A stretch of DNA of 64,000 nucleotides from Pseudomonas sp. stari2 (GTDB taxonomy: Bacteria; Pseudomonadota; Gammaproteobacteria; Pseudomonadales; Pseudomonadaceae): NCBI RefSeq assembly GCF_040760005.1, contig NZ_CP099760.1:2661501-2725500 (forward strand). Direction: 5' to 3'. Shown here in pieces: positions 1 through 8,057 of this stretch (positions within the stretch are counted from its first letter, which is position 1; every line of letters starts with the position of its first letter). The notes under the pieces were generated by a model. It was not told the origin of the DNA. It saw only the letters and a list, made by a program, of their open reading frames with translations, and ran no database searches. Position numbers and translations under genes: made by a program.

Positions 1-55
1 CGGTCAAGCATGGTCAGCGCTCCGCAGGCTGTAAGTGCCTTGCAGGTTAGCACTG

Positions 56-82
56 CCGGGCGCCTCTTATGGAGGCGCCCGG
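56..82. other. Strong hairpin beyond the 3' end of the methyltransferase gene
   Basis: An 11-bp perfect inverted repeat (56-66 with 72-82, 5-nt loop) lies ten bases past the stop codon of the leftward methyltransferase gene. No T-run follows on either strand, so it is not a textbook intrinsic terminator. It may still end or stabilise that transcript or one entering from the left. Confidence 0.5.
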
Positions 83-91
83 TACAGACGT

Positions 92-1156
92 TTACTTGCG
101 TGCTTCCAGAATCAGGTTGAACGGCGTCTGCGTCGCCCGCCGGAACTGCTTGAATCCGGCTTCGCTGAACACTTTGCGCAAACGCATCTCGCCGGCCTGC
201 GCACCGAGCCCCAGGCCCACTTCCTGGGACAGTGAGTTCGGCGTGCAGATGAACGTCGATGCTGCATAGAAAAGTCGCCCGACCGGGTTGATGTTGTCGT
301 CCAGCGTGTCGTTGGCAAAGGGTTCGACCAACAGCACCGTGCCGTCGTCCTTCAGGCAATCGTAGGCATGCCGCGCCGCGCCGACCGGGTCGCCCATATC
401 GTGCAGGCAATCGAAGTAGCAGATCAGGTCGTAGTCGTCGCCGGGAAAGCTTTTTGCTGTGCCCTGGAAAAAACGCGCCCGGCTGCTGACGCCGCCTTCT
501 TCGGCTCGCTGGGTGGCGACACTTACCGATGGCGCGTGATAGTCGAAACCGACGAAACGCGAGTTGGGATAGGCCTGGGCCATGATCACCGTGGAGGCGC
601 CATGACCGCAGCCGACATCGGCGACCTTGGCGCCGTCTTCCAGTTTAGCCACAACGCCCTCCAGCGCCGGCAGCCATTCGGCGATCAGATGCCCTTTGTA
701 GCCGGGGCGGAAGAACCGTTCAGTGCCGGTGAACATGCACGGATGGTGATCGCCCCAGGGCAAGGCGCCATTGCCGCGCATGGCTTTGACCAGTTTGTCC
801 TTGTCGTGGAAAAACGACGCCACTACGCCGAGCCCGCCAGCGACGTAGACCGGCGAATCCTCCTTGGCCAGGGCCATGGCCTGTTCTTCCGGCAGGCGGA
901 ATTTGCCGTCCAGGTGTTCCATGTAGCCGGAGGCCGCGTGGGCGCTGAGCCATTCGCGAACCAGCCGGGAGTTGCAGGCGGTTTTTTCGGCGAGGGTTTC
1001 CGGGGAGATCGGCTGGCTGTCGGCCATGGCCTTATACAAGCCAAGTTCTTCGCCGACGATGACATTGGCCAGCATCGCCGCGCCGCCCATGTCGTTGACC
1101 AGTTTGCCCATGAATTCGTTGAGTCTGGCCTCGTCCATGTCATGTGCTCCTGTCAA
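92..1156 (-). CDS. Class I SAM-dependent methyltransferase with N-terminal winged helix
   Basis: The predicted protein has 354 residues; a start six codons later at 1138 is also possible. An N-terminal dimerisation/winged-helix region (about residues 20-100) precedes a Rossmann methyltransferase domain whose SAM-binding loop reads VADVGCGHGAST. The layout matches the Rv2258c-like or O-methyltransferase group, in which the N-terminal domain shapes dimer and substrate pocket. The acceptor cannot be told from sequence. The gene stands alone, transcribed away from the DUF692 operon, with about 280 bp between them. The protein is probably cytoplasmic. Confidence 0.85.
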   Translation of the reverse strand: MTGAHDMDEARLNEFMGKLVNDMGGAAMLANVIVGEELGLYKAMADSQPISPETLAEKTACNSRLVREWLSAHAASGYMEHLDGKFRLPEEQAMALAKEDSPVYVAGGLGVVASFFHDKDKLVKAMRGNGALPWGDHHPCMFTGTERFFRPGYKGHLIAEWLPALEGVVAKLEDGAKVADVGCGHGASTVIMAQAYPNSRFVGFDYHAPSVSVATQRAEEGGVSSRARFFQGTAKSFPGDDYDLICYFDCLHDMGDPVGAARHAYDCLKDDGTVLLVEPFANDTLDDNINPVGRLFYAASTFICTPNSLSQEVGLGLGAQAGEMRLRKVFSEAGFKQFRRATQTPFNLILEARK

Positions 1157-1294
1157 GGATCACAGTCCGGTGGTGATGGGGGTCGAGGCATTCACCACCG
1201 GGCGGTGGTCGTGGAAACGGGCAGGGCGACACTGCTGTCCTGCGTCCCCCTCGACTGGGTACTGATTGAGTCTAGTCGGTGTTGGGCGACTCTA

Positions 1295-1309
1295 TGTATT
1301 TGCGTGTAT
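1295..1309 (+). promoter_or_regulatory. TGTAT-N5-TGTAT direct repeat, candidate response-regulator site
   Basis: Two TGTAT half-sites with a 10-bp repeat period, the arrangement OmpR-family regulators recognise. The same element occurs twice between the response-regulator gene and the DUF2790 operon (5191-5205 and 5259-5273). Here it lies about 130 bp upstream of the DUF692 start. That it is bound by the regulator encoded at 4378-5118 is inferred. Confidence 0.55.
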
Positions 1310-1436
1310 CAGGAGGGCTTGGGGATACACAGCACCGCAAATGCCGGGGCGGATGAACACAGCCGTGATACAGCGTTCGCATTCACTGGACCTCTCGGCC
1401 GCCACTGTCGTCGGCTCTTTTGCAGAGGTCTTGCCC

Positions 1437-2276
1437 ATGCAGATTCCCCACCCCACCTTGCAGGCCAGCGTCGGGCTCGGCCTGCGTCGCGGCTTGATGA
1501 AGGATCTTCAAGCCGCCTGCACCGGCGATTTCGACTTTCTTGAAGTCGCCCCGGAAAACTGGATCGGCGTCGGCGGCGCCCACGGTGCCGCGCTGCGCGA
1601 ACTGGCCGAGCGTTATCCGTTGTCTTGCCATGGCTTGTCGTTGTCGCTCGGCGGGTCGGCACCGTTGGACGTCGACTTCCTTCGGGAAGTCCGGGTGTTT
1701 CTCGATCATTACAACGTGCCGCTGTACAGCGAGCACTTGAGCTATTGCAGCGACGACGGTCATCTCTATGATCTGCTGCCGTTGCCGTTCACCGACGAGG
1801 CCGTGCACCACGTTGCCGCGCGGATCCGTCAGGCCCAGGACATCCTCGGCCGGCGCCTGGCAGTGGAAAACGTTTCCTATTACGCCGCTCCCCGGCAGGA
1901 CATGGACGAGGTGGTCTTCACCAACGCCGTACTGCGCGAGGCCGATTGCGACCTGCTGCTGGACGTGAATAACGTCTACGTCAATTCGATCAACCATAGT
2001 TTCGACCCGCAGACATTTCTGGCCGGTATCGAGCCGGGTCGGGTGGTCGGGATGCACGTGGCGGGGCATTTCGACGAGTCCGACACGCTGAAAATCGACA
2101 CCCACGGCGCGTCGGTGAAACCTGTGGTCTGGTCGCTGCTGGCGGACGCCTATGCACGCTTTGGCGCCCAGCCGACCTTGCTCGAACGCGACTTCAACTT
2201 CCCGGCGTTCTCCGAGTTGGTGGCGGAATTGCAGGCCATTCGCCGCTTGCAGCATCAGGGAGGCCAGCGTGGATAA
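1437..2276 (+). CDS. DUF692 family multinuclear non-heme iron oxidative enzyme (MNIO), BufB-like
   Basis: The protein has 279 residues from ATG 1437, chosen for the AGAGG eight bases upstream and because family members begin just before the conserved GLGLRR segment. It is a TIM-barrel DUF692 protein with the family's His/Glu/Asp iron ligands in segments such as [28 protein letters not shown] and HVAGH. Family members use two or three iron atoms to modify cysteines in ribosomally made peptides, for example copper-binding bufferins. The stop overlaps the next gene by 8 nt, so the DUF2063 partner is translationally coupled. A DUF2282 bufferin precursor, usually adjacent, was not found in either direction. 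The substrate is therefore unknown. Confidence 0.9.
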   Translation: MQIPHPTLQASVGLGLRRGLMKDLQAACTGDFDFLEVAPENWIGVGGAHGAALRELAERYPLSCHGLSLSLGGSAPLDVDFLREVRVFLDHYNVPLYSEHLSYCSDDGHLYDLLPLPFTDEAVHHVAARIRQAQDILGRRLAVENVSYYAAPRQDMDEVVFTNAVLREADCDLLLDVNNVYVNSINHSFDPQTFLAGIEPGRVVGMHVAGHFDESDTLKIDTHGASVKPVVWSLLADAYARFGAQPTLLERDFNFPAFSELVAELQAIRRLQHQGGQRG

Positions 2277-3018
2277 CCTTGAGCAGCAACAACGGGCCCT
2301 GACGCGCTACCTGCGCGATCCCGAGAACCAGACGCCACCGGCCGACATGAACGCGGCGCGGGTCAATGTCTATCGCGATCTGGTGTTCAACAATGTCTCG
2401 CAACTGTTGGGCGGGACCTTTCCGGTGCTGATCCGGATCATCGGCCAGGAGCGTTGGCGCCTGCTGATTCGCGGCTTCCTGCGGGACTACCGGGCGCAAA
2501 CGCCCAAATTCGGTGAAATCGCGGAGGAGTTCGTCGGTTACCTCGCTTCGGAACCTGTAGTGTTGAGCTCGGGCGAGTGGCCGGCGTTTCTGGTGGAGCT
2601 GGCGCATTACGAGTGGGTGGAGATGGTGTTGCAGCAGTCCGACATCCAGCCGCTACCGGCAAGTGATCCCGCGCTTTTGCTGGAGCAGCCATTGCAGGTT
2701 TCGGCGCTGGCCTGGCCACTGGCGTATGCGTGGCCGGTACAAATGCTCAGTCCTGAATATCAGCCGTCTGCGCCACCGGCCCAGCCAACGTTGTTGCTGG
2801 TGCGGCGCGCGGTGGATTTCAGTGTGAAATTCTCCGAGCTGAGTCCGTTGGCGTGGCGGTTGTTGCAGAGGATTGGCGAATTTCCTGCGCTGAACGGTCG
2901 GGCGCAACTGGAAGGGCTGGCGATGGAGGCGGGTTTACCAGGAACAGCATCGTTCATGGACAGTGGTTTGGCGTTGTTGCGGCAGATGCATGAAGACGGT
3001 GTGATCGGACTTAACTGA
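2269..3018 (+). CDS. DUF2063 (BufC/HvfC N-terminal) partner protein
   Basis: The start is GTG 2269, overlapping the DUF692 stop by 8 nt, with AGGGAGG upstream; the product has 249 residues. The N-terminal DUF2063 domain ([16 protein letters not shown], then [11 protein letters not shown] and the [13 protein letters not shown] segment) is typical of proteins that deliver a precursor peptide to the MNIO enzyme. The C-terminal part is a variable alpha/beta region ending in a winged-helix-like stretch. The cytoplasmic protein is inferred to work as an obligate partner of the DUF692 enzyme. The operon ends at a strong terminator just downstream. Confidence 0.85.
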   Translation: MDNLEQQQRALTRYLRDPENQTPPADMNAARVNVYRDLVFNNVSQLLGGTFPVLIRIIGQERWRLLIRGFLRDYRAQTPKFGEIAEEFVGYLASEPVVLSSGEWPAFLVELAHYEWVEMVLQQSDIQPLPASDPALLLEQPLQVSALAWPLAYAWPVQMLSPEYQPSAPPAQPTLLLVRRAVDFSVKFSELSPLAWRLLQRIGEFPALNGRAQLEGLAMEAGLPGTASFMDSGLALLRQMHEDGVIGLN

Positions 3019-3030
3019 TCGCACAAAAAA

Positions 3031-3066
3031 AGACCCGGGGGGCAATATAGCTCCCCGGGTCTTTTT
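3031..3066. terminator. Bidirectional intrinsic terminator
   Basis: A 10-bp perfect stem (3031-3040 with 3053-3062) is flanked by an A-run on the left and a T-run on the right. It can end both the DUF692/DUF2063 operon (+) and the two-component operon (-), which converge here. Confidence 0.85.
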
Positions 3067-3073
3067 GTTTGTT

Positions 3074-4381
3074 TCAGGCCTGTAGCGGCAACTTCAGCTC
3101 CGCACACAACCCGCCACCGTCACGGTTGCTCAGGTTCAGCGAGCCACCCAGCGCCATCGCCAGTTGCTGCGCAATCGCCAGCCCCAGCCCGGTGCCACCC
3201 GTGCTGCGGTTGCGCGAGTTCTCCACGCGGTAGAACGGCTCCATCACCTGCGCCAGCTCTTCTTCGGCAATGCCAGGGCCTCGATCCATGACTTTGATCG
3301 ACAGTTCTGTGTGTTTGCGCTCGACGTACAGTTCGGCAGCACCGGCGAATTTCAACGCGTTGTCGGTCAGGTTGACCAGCACCCGGCGCAGGGCGTGGGG
3401 GCGGGTGTCGATCACAGCCTCACTCTTGCCGCTCAATTGCACCTCTTTGCCCATGTCCTGATAGTCGAACACCAGGCTGTCGAGAAACGAGTCGAGGTTG
3501 GTGCGTCGGCTTTCTTCGGTCGAACCGTGAATGCTGCGCGCATAGGCCACGCCTTCACGCACCAGATGCTCCATCTCACCGAGGTCGTTCCACAGTTTGT
3601 CCTTCTCCGCCGAGTCGTCCATGAACTCCGCGCGCAGTTTCATTCGGGTGATCGGGGTTTGCAGGTCGTGGGAAATCGCTGCCAGCAACTGCATGCGTTC
3701 CTTCAGGTACGCGGCGATCCGCGCCTGCATGGTGTTGAACGCACGGGCGGCGTACGCCACTTCGTTCGGACCTTGTTCGTCCAGATTGATCGGATGGGCG
3801 TTGGGATCAAGGGTTTCCACCGCGTTGGCCAATCGGGTAAGGGGACGGATGGCGATGCGTACCGCCAGCCAGGTGCAGGCAATCATCAGCGCCAGTTGCC
3901 CGAGCAGCACCACCGGCAGCCACGGCGACAGCGGCACCATCGAAGGTCGAACGTCGATGGTCACCGGGCTGCCATCGCTCAGGCGCAAATGGCCCTGAAA
4001 GTGCTTTTTCGGCCCAGGAATGTCGGTGAAGGTCAGCGGGTAGGCTTCGCCGATGGCGTCGGTGATCGAGGTCACAGCAATCGGCACCTCGCCCGGACCG
4101 ATCGGCGTGCCCGGTTCGCCTTCGCTGAGCAGGTAGCCGTAGTTTTTGCGGGCCAGGCGATCAAGCCACATCGGGCGCTCTTCGGCCGGCAAGCGGTCGA
4201 GAATCGCAATCGAGGTCGAAACGTCGGTTTCCAGGTTGCCGAGCATGGTGTTTTTCGCGCTTTCGTAGCGCTCGTAATACTGCGCGCCGAACGACAGGGC
4301 TTGAGCCAGGATCAGGCCGATCAGAAAAATCAGCGACAACCGCGAGGCGAGGGTGCGCGGCCAGTGCAACGCAACCTTCAT
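3074..4381 (-). CDS. EnvZ-type sensor histidine kinase
   Basis: This is a 435-residue membrane histidine kinase. A first TM segment spans about 13-33 and a second about 153-178; between them is a periplasmic sensor domain of about 120 residues with no cysteines. HAMP follows (178-230), then the H-box SHDLQTPITRMKLR with H238 as phospho-acceptor, an N-box around VNLTDNALKF and G-boxes DRGPG and GGTGLGL. The ATG overlaps the upstream regulator gene by 4 nt, giving tight coupling. By context with a DipZ protein it resembles the envelope-redox/copper DsbRS pair of P. aeruginosa, but orthology is unverified. The signal is unknown. Confidence 0.85.
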   Translation of the reverse strand: MKVALHWPRTLASRLSLIFLIGLILAQALSFGAQYYERYESAKNTMLGNLETDVSTSIAILDRLPAEERPMWLDRLARKNYGYLLSEGEPGTPIGPGEVPIAVTSITDAIGEAYPLTFTDIPGPKKHFQGHLRLSDGSPVTIDVRPSMVPLSPWLPVVLLGQLALMIACTWLAVRIAIRPLTRLANAVETLDPNAHPINLDEQGPNEVAYAARAFNTMQARIAAYLKERMQLLAAISHDLQTPITRMKLRAEFMDDSAEKDKLWNDLGEMEHLVREGVAYARSIHGSTEESRRTNLDSFLDSLVFDYQDMGKEVQLSGKSEAVIDTRPHALRRVLVNLTDNALKFAGAAELYVERKHTELSIKVMDRGPGIAEEELAQVMEPFYRVENSRNRSTGGTGLGLAIAQQLAMALGGSLNLSNRDGGGLCAELKLPLQA

Positions 4382-5118
4382 GCCGGGGCTCCGAGGATTT
4401 CCACCGGCAGCGAGAACACGTAACCCTCGCTGCGCACGGTCTTGATGTAGGCCGGTTCGCGGGCGTCGTCGAGCAGGCGCTGGCGCAGACGACTGACCAG
4501 CAGGTCGATGGAGCGGTCGAACAGATCGGCGTCGCGACCCTGGGTCAGGTTGAGCAGCTGATCGCGGCTCAACACCCGCTGCGGATGATCGAGAAACACT
4601 CGCAGCAAGCGGTACTCCGCGCCGCTCAAGGCAACCATGGTGCCGTCGGTGTCCAGCAGATGCCGGGCCGAGGTATCGAGCTGCCAGCGACCGAAGGCCA
4701 GCAAGCGACCGCTTTCAGTCACCACCAGATTGGGCGGCAGCATCCGCGTGCGGCGCAGCACGGCGTTGATCCGCGCCAGCAGTTCACGGGCGGCAAAGGG
4801 CTTGGTCAGGTAATCGTCGGCGCCCATTTCCAGGCCGATGATGCGGTCGGTTTCGTCGTTGCGGGCGGTGAGCATCAGGACCGGCGTGGCCTTGTGTTTG
4901 CCGGCGCGCAGTTCGCGGCACAGCAGCAGGCCGTCATCGCCGGGCATCATGATGTCGAGCACGATCAGGTCGACGGTGTTGGCTTCCAGAAAACTGCGCA
5001 TTTGTCGGCCATCGGCGACCACGGTGGTGCGCAGGCCGTTCTTTTTCAGGTAATTGCCAACCAGTTCGCGAATCTCGCGGTCGTCATCGACGATGAGAAT
5101 GTGATCGACATGATCCAT
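4378..5118 (-). CDS. OmpR-family DNA-binding response regulator
   Basis: The 246-residue regulator has a receiver domain with the acidic pair around D11-D13, phospho-acceptor D55 in LIVLDIMMPG and the switch Lys in DYLTKPF. It ends in an OmpR/PhoB winged-helix domain (SGAEYRLLRVFLDHP to the YIKTVRSEGYVF wing). It is the first gene of a two-gene operon with the kinase. The intergenic region shared with the divergent DUF2790 operon holds two TGTAT-N5-TGTAT repeats and a 16-bp palindrome, so autoregulation and control of the divergent genes are likely but inferred. Confidence 0.9.
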   Translation of the reverse strand: MDHVDHILIVDDDREIRELVGNYLKKNGLRTTVVADGRQMRSFLEANTVDLIVLDIMMPGDDGLLLCRELRAGKHKATPVLMLTARNDETDRIIGLEMGADDYLTKPFAARELLARINAVLRRTRMLPPNLVVTESGRLLAFGRWQLDTSARHLLDTDGTMVALSGAEYRLLRVFLDHPQRVLSRDQLLNLTQGRDADLFDRSIDLLVSRLRQRLLDDAREPAYIKTVRSEGYVFSLPVEILGAPA

Positions 5119-5161
5119 GGAGCCAAACCTCTATCAAGTGGGGAATGTCTCGCAGTCTATA

Positions 5162-5177
5162 GAGCCCGCGCGGGCTC
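5162..5177. promoter_or_regulatory. 16-bp perfect palindrome upstream of the response-regulator gene
   Basis: GAGCCCGCGCGGGCTC is fully self-complementary and sits 44 bp upstream of the response-regulator ATG, just before the first TGTAT repeat. It could be a dimeric operator or form a hairpin in the leader RNA. No function can be assigned from sequence. Confidence 0.35.
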
Positions 5178-5190
5178 GCCTGCCTGCCTT

Positions 5191-5205
5191 TGTATTGCAG
5201 TGTAT
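5191..5205 (+). promoter_or_regulatory. TGTAT-N5-TGTAT direct repeat, copy 1
   Basis: A perfect TGTAT pair with spacer TGCAG in the divergent promoter region between the response regulator and the DUF2790 gene. It shares the 10-bp period and a following C with the copies at 5259 and 1295. Confidence 0.55.
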
Positions 5206-5258
5206 CTGCCGCAACGACGGATACATGTGGACGCAAAATCACGATTTTTTCAGGGTTT

Positions 5259-5273
5259 TGTATCGCTGTGTAT
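5259..5273 (+). promoter_or_regulatory. TGTAT-N5-TGTAT direct repeat, copy 2
   Basis: A perfect TGTAT pair with spacer CGCTG, 68 bp after copy 1. A degraded inverted version with the same CGCTG spacer (TAAAT and CGTAT halves on the minus strand, about 5288-5304) follows, suggesting clustered binding of one regulator ahead of the DUF2790 operon. Confidence 0.55.
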
Positions 5274-5425
5274 CCCCCGGCGGGCGAGATACGCAGCGAT
5301 TTATACCGGCCGTTTTCCGACACAGACGGGATACCTCGCGAGCTTTAAATGAGCTCCATCGAGGCACACCACAGCGCCTCGGCCCAATCAACCGATCTAC
5401 CCATTGAAGCCCTGAGGAAAACGCC

Positions 5426-5686
5426 ATGACCAACAAATCCGTAATCGCCGCTTGCCTGTTTGCCGCCCTGAACATCTGCACCCTGTCGGCCCGTGCCGAA
5501 GCCGTTGCCCCGCAAACCTACACCTATGGCACACATCTGGATATCCAGAAAGTGATCTCGATGAAAGAAGACAAATCGATGACCTGCGGCATCGTCGACG
5601 CCCGCATGACCTACCTCGATTCGGCCGGTCAGACCCGCGTGCTCGACTACAGCAAATTCGCCGACGGCTGCGACAACCAGAACTGA
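5426..5686 (+). CDS. DUF2790 family small secreted protein
   Basis: An 86-residue protein with a Sec signal peptide (cleavage after about ARA, residue 24) and a GAGGAAA ribosome site. The mature part matches the Pseudomonas DUF2790 family: a YGTHLDIQKVIS core, then two cysteines (C54 in MTCGIVDARM and C82 in DGCDNQN) that could form a disulfide. Function is unknown. It is the first gene after the clustered TGTAT repeats and is followed 32 bp later by a second small secreted protein, then DipZ, so a role in periplasmic redox or metal stress is a contextual guess. Confidence 0.85.
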   Translation: MTNKSVIAACLFAALNICTLSARAEAVAPQTYTYGTHLDIQKVISMKEDKSMTCGIVDARMTYLDSAGQTRVLDYSKFADGCDNQN

Positions 5687-5718
5687 TCCGCCACCCACTG
5701 ATTTAAAGGAAGATTGCC

Positions 5719-6057
5719 ATGAACAACGTATCGCGTTTCTTGACCGCCATTGCCTTCTCTTTTGCCGGTGTCGCGGCTCACGCCAACAGCGCCGTCGAGC
5801 AGAGCAGCTGCGCCGGCAGCACCTGCTTTCAACTGAGCCCGCTAGCCAAACAGGGCAGCGATGCCTTGATCGCCGCCGACGGCGCCAGCCACACGCCGCA
5901 AGGGCAGATGGTCGCAGCGGACGGCTCCAGCCATACGCCGCAAGGGCAGATGGTCGCAGCGGACGGCTCCAGCCATACGCCGCAAGGCCAGATGGTCGCC
6001 GAAAACGGCGCCAGCCGGACCCCGCAAAGTCAATGGCTGGACAACCAGAACGCCTGA
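5719..6057 (+). CDS. Secreted protein with four 14-residue His/Met repeats
   Basis: The 112-residue product starts with a signal peptide (cleavage near AHA-NS, residue 23). A short Cys motif, SSCAGSTCFQL, precedes four tandem 14-residue repeats (residues 52-107). The unit reads A-A-D-G-S-S-H-T-P-Q-G-Q-M-V; the fourth copy has lost both His and Met. Copies two and three differ by one base, indicating recent duplication. An AAGGA ribosome site precedes the ATG. I do not recognise the family. The paired Cys and regularly spaced His and Met would suit binding of a soft metal such as copper, but this is inference. Confidence 0.8.
   Translation: MNNVSRFLTAIAFSFAGVAAHANSAVEQSSCAGSTCFQLSPLAKQGSDALIAADGASHTPQGQMVAADGSSHTPQGQMVAADGSSHTPQGQMVAENGASRTPQSQWLDNQNA
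5872..6039 (+). repeat. Four tandem 42-bp in-frame repeats
   Basis: Units at 5872-5913, 5914-5955, 5956-5997 and 5998-6039 lie inside the secreted repeat protein. The middle two are identical except for one base; the last is diverged. Copy number may vary between strains by slippage without breaking the frame. Confidence 0.9.
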
Positions 6058-6134
6058 ATCCCGTGCGTGTCTGCCGGTGAACGGCAGGCACCTCTTTTAT
6101 CGGCAGACCGCCCATCCTTCAAGAGGTGAACCTC

Positions 6135-7349
6135 ATGTTCCTTATCGCGTTCCTGGGCGGTCTGTTGACTGTCCTCAGCCCCTGCATCTTGCCCGTGGTG
6201 CCGTTTCTGTTTGCCGGCGCCGACCGCACCCGTTCTTCGATCCTGTTGACCCTCGGCGGTATGGCCCTGACCTTCGCCCTGATCTCCAGCCTCGCGGTGG
6301 TCAGCAGCGAGTGGGTGATCCAGGCCAACAACACCGGCCGACACATCGCGCTGATCGTGATGGTGCTGTTTGCGCTGTCGCTGATTTCCGCACGCATCGG
6401 TGACTGGCTGGCGCGGCCGTTCGTGTTGCTCGGCAATCGCCTGGATCCGGACATTCGCAAGAAGGCTGGCCCCATGGGGTCGGTGATGATCGGCGTGGCC
6501 ACCGGTCTGCTATGGGCACCGTGCGCCGGGCCGATTCTCGGCGTGATCCTCACCGGCGCCATGCTGCAAGGCGCCAGCGCTCAGACCAGCCTGTTGCTGC
6601 TGGCCTACGGCGCGGGCAGTGCGCTGTCGCTGGGGACGCTGATTTTCGCCGGTCGCGGCCTGGTCAACCGGCTGAAACCGTCGATCCCGTTCACGGGCTG
6701 GTTCCGTCGTGGCGCAGGTGTCGCCGTGCTGGCGGCGGCGGTCGTGATTTCCACCGGTGCCGATCGCACCCTGCTGGCCGGCACATCGTCCGAGGGCGTC
6801 GCCAGTGTCGAGAAAAACGTGTTGGAAAACGCGCCGAAAGTGATCGATTACTTCATCAGCAAAGTGCGGGCGGATTCGACTTCGGACGAGCAGAGTAAAG
6901 GCGCGATGCCGTCGCTGGCGGGCGCGGTGCAATGGCTGAATTCACCGGAGCTGAAGGCCGAATCCCTGCGCGGCAAAGTGGTGCTGGTGGACTTCTGGAC
7001 CTACGACTGCATCAACTGCCAGCACACGCTGCCTTACGTGAAAGCGTGGGAGAAGAAGTACGGCAAGGACGGCCTCGTGGTGATTGGCGTCCACACCCCG
7101 GAATACGGTTACGAGCGGATCATCGACAACGTCAAGGATCAGGTGAAGAAACTCGGCATCACCTACCCGGTGGCCATCGACAACAACTACGCGATCTGGC
7201 GCAACTTCGACAACCAGTACTGGCCGGCGCACTACCTGATCGATGCCAAGGGGCAGGTGCGTTACACCCACTTTGGCGAGGGTCGTTATGAGGCGCAGGA
7301 ACAGATGATTCAGCAGTTGCTGAAAGAGGCCAAGGCACCTGCAGCCTGA
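6135..7349 (+). CDS. DipZ-like membrane thiol-disulfide protein (CcdA domain plus periplasmic thioredoxin-like domain)
   Basis: ATG 6135 (404 residues) is preferred over GTG 6126 because AAGAGG is eight bases upstream. Residues 1-215 form a CcdA/DsbD-type membrane core with the redox cysteines C17 (LSPCILP) and C130 (WAPCAGP). After a linker comes a TlpA-like redoxin domain with C292-I-N-C295 in WTYDCINCQ. Such proteins carry electrons from cytoplasmic thioredoxin to periplasmic thiols. The gene ends the operon of the DUF2790 and repeat proteins, whose paired cysteines are possible clients. It converges with the GNAT gene. Confidence 0.88.
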   Translation: MFLIAFLGGLLTVLSPCILPVVPFLFAGADRTRSSILLTLGGMALTFALISSLAVVSSEWVIQANNTGRHIALIVMVLFALSLISARIGDWLARPFVLLGNRLDPDIRKKAGPMGSVMIGVATGLLWAPCAGPILGVILTGAMLQGASAQTSLLLLAYGAGSALSLGTLIFAGRGLVNRLKPSIPFTGWFRRGAGVAVLAAAVVISTGADRTLLAGTSSEGVASVEKNVLENAPKVIDYFISKVRADSTSDEQSKGAMPSLAGAVQWLNSPELKAESLRGKVVLVDFWTYDCINCQHTLPYVKAWEKKYGKDGLVVIGVHTPEYGYERIIDNVKDQVKKLGITYPVAIDNNYAIWRNFDNQYWPAHYLIDAKGQVRYTHFGEGRYEAQEQMIQQLLKEAKAPAA

Positions 7350-7367
7350 ACCGTGAACATCAATGGC

Positions 7368-7829
7368 TCACAGGTCGCGCACCATGAGCCATTGTTCGTT
7401 GTCCCAGGCTTGAAAACGTTCCATTACTGTCCAGCCGCGCTTGGCGTAGTAATCCTGCTTGTTCTGCGTATGCAGGTAGAAGCGCGGCAGGCCTTGTTTC
7501 CTGGCTTCCCCGGCAATGCCTTCGATCAGTTTTTCTGCCAGACCCTGCCCGCGAGATTCCGGACTGACCAGTACACACGCCAGCCAGGGTCCCAGATCGG
7601 GACGTTGCGCAAGATCTGCACGCGCCAGTGCCGCGCCACCGAGCAACTGCTCGCCGTCCAGTGCAATCAGGCAGCGCCAGTCACCATTGGTTTGCCCTTC
7701 GGCAAACTCCCGTTGCCAATCGGTCAGCGGCTGATCAGCGTATTCGTAATGAAACTGGCGATGGATCCACTCGGCATAGGTGTTGCTGTGCTGCATGTGT
7801 TCGGCGAGCCATACGAGGCGCAATGACAT
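7368..7829 (-). CDS. GNAT family N-acetyltransferase
   Basis: The start at 7829 gives 153 residues beginning MSLRLVWLAEH; a longer reading frame upstream is not gene-like. The GNAT fold is visible: motif A VSPESRGQGLAEKLIEGI carries the acetyl-CoA pyrophosphate loop (R-G-Q-G-L-A), and motif B includes the YAKRGW segment near the end. Substrate is unknown. It is a single cytoplasmic gene converging with dipZ. Confidence 0.85.
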   Translation of the reverse strand: MSLRLVWLAEHMQHSNTYAEWIHRQFHYEYADQPLTDWQREFAEGQTNGDWRCLIALDGEQLLGGAALARADLAQRPDLGPWLACVLVSPESRGQGLAEKLIEGIAGEARKQGLPRFYLHTQNKQDYYAKRGWTVMERFQAWDNEQWLMVRDL

Positions 7830-8057
7830 GTTCGGATTCCGTTCACGAGGCGGGTCTGCATGAAAGCCGATCCCCCCGCGCATTGGCAACCCCGGACAGT
7901 GTTTCGAGCACTTTACAAAATCCCGCCACTCATCGGCGAAGTCATGGTTTACGGGGCTCTCCAGACGATTGGCAAGGACGCCGCACAGTCTCGGGACGAT
8001 AGTGAAAGAGCAGGGCTGCATCCGCCCTGTCACTGATAAAAAGAAAGCGAGGTTGCC

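Noticed and set aside
92..1543. Long plus-strand frames opposite the methyltransferase gene
   Set aside because: They mirror the real gene in another frame, have no ribosome site and biased composition.
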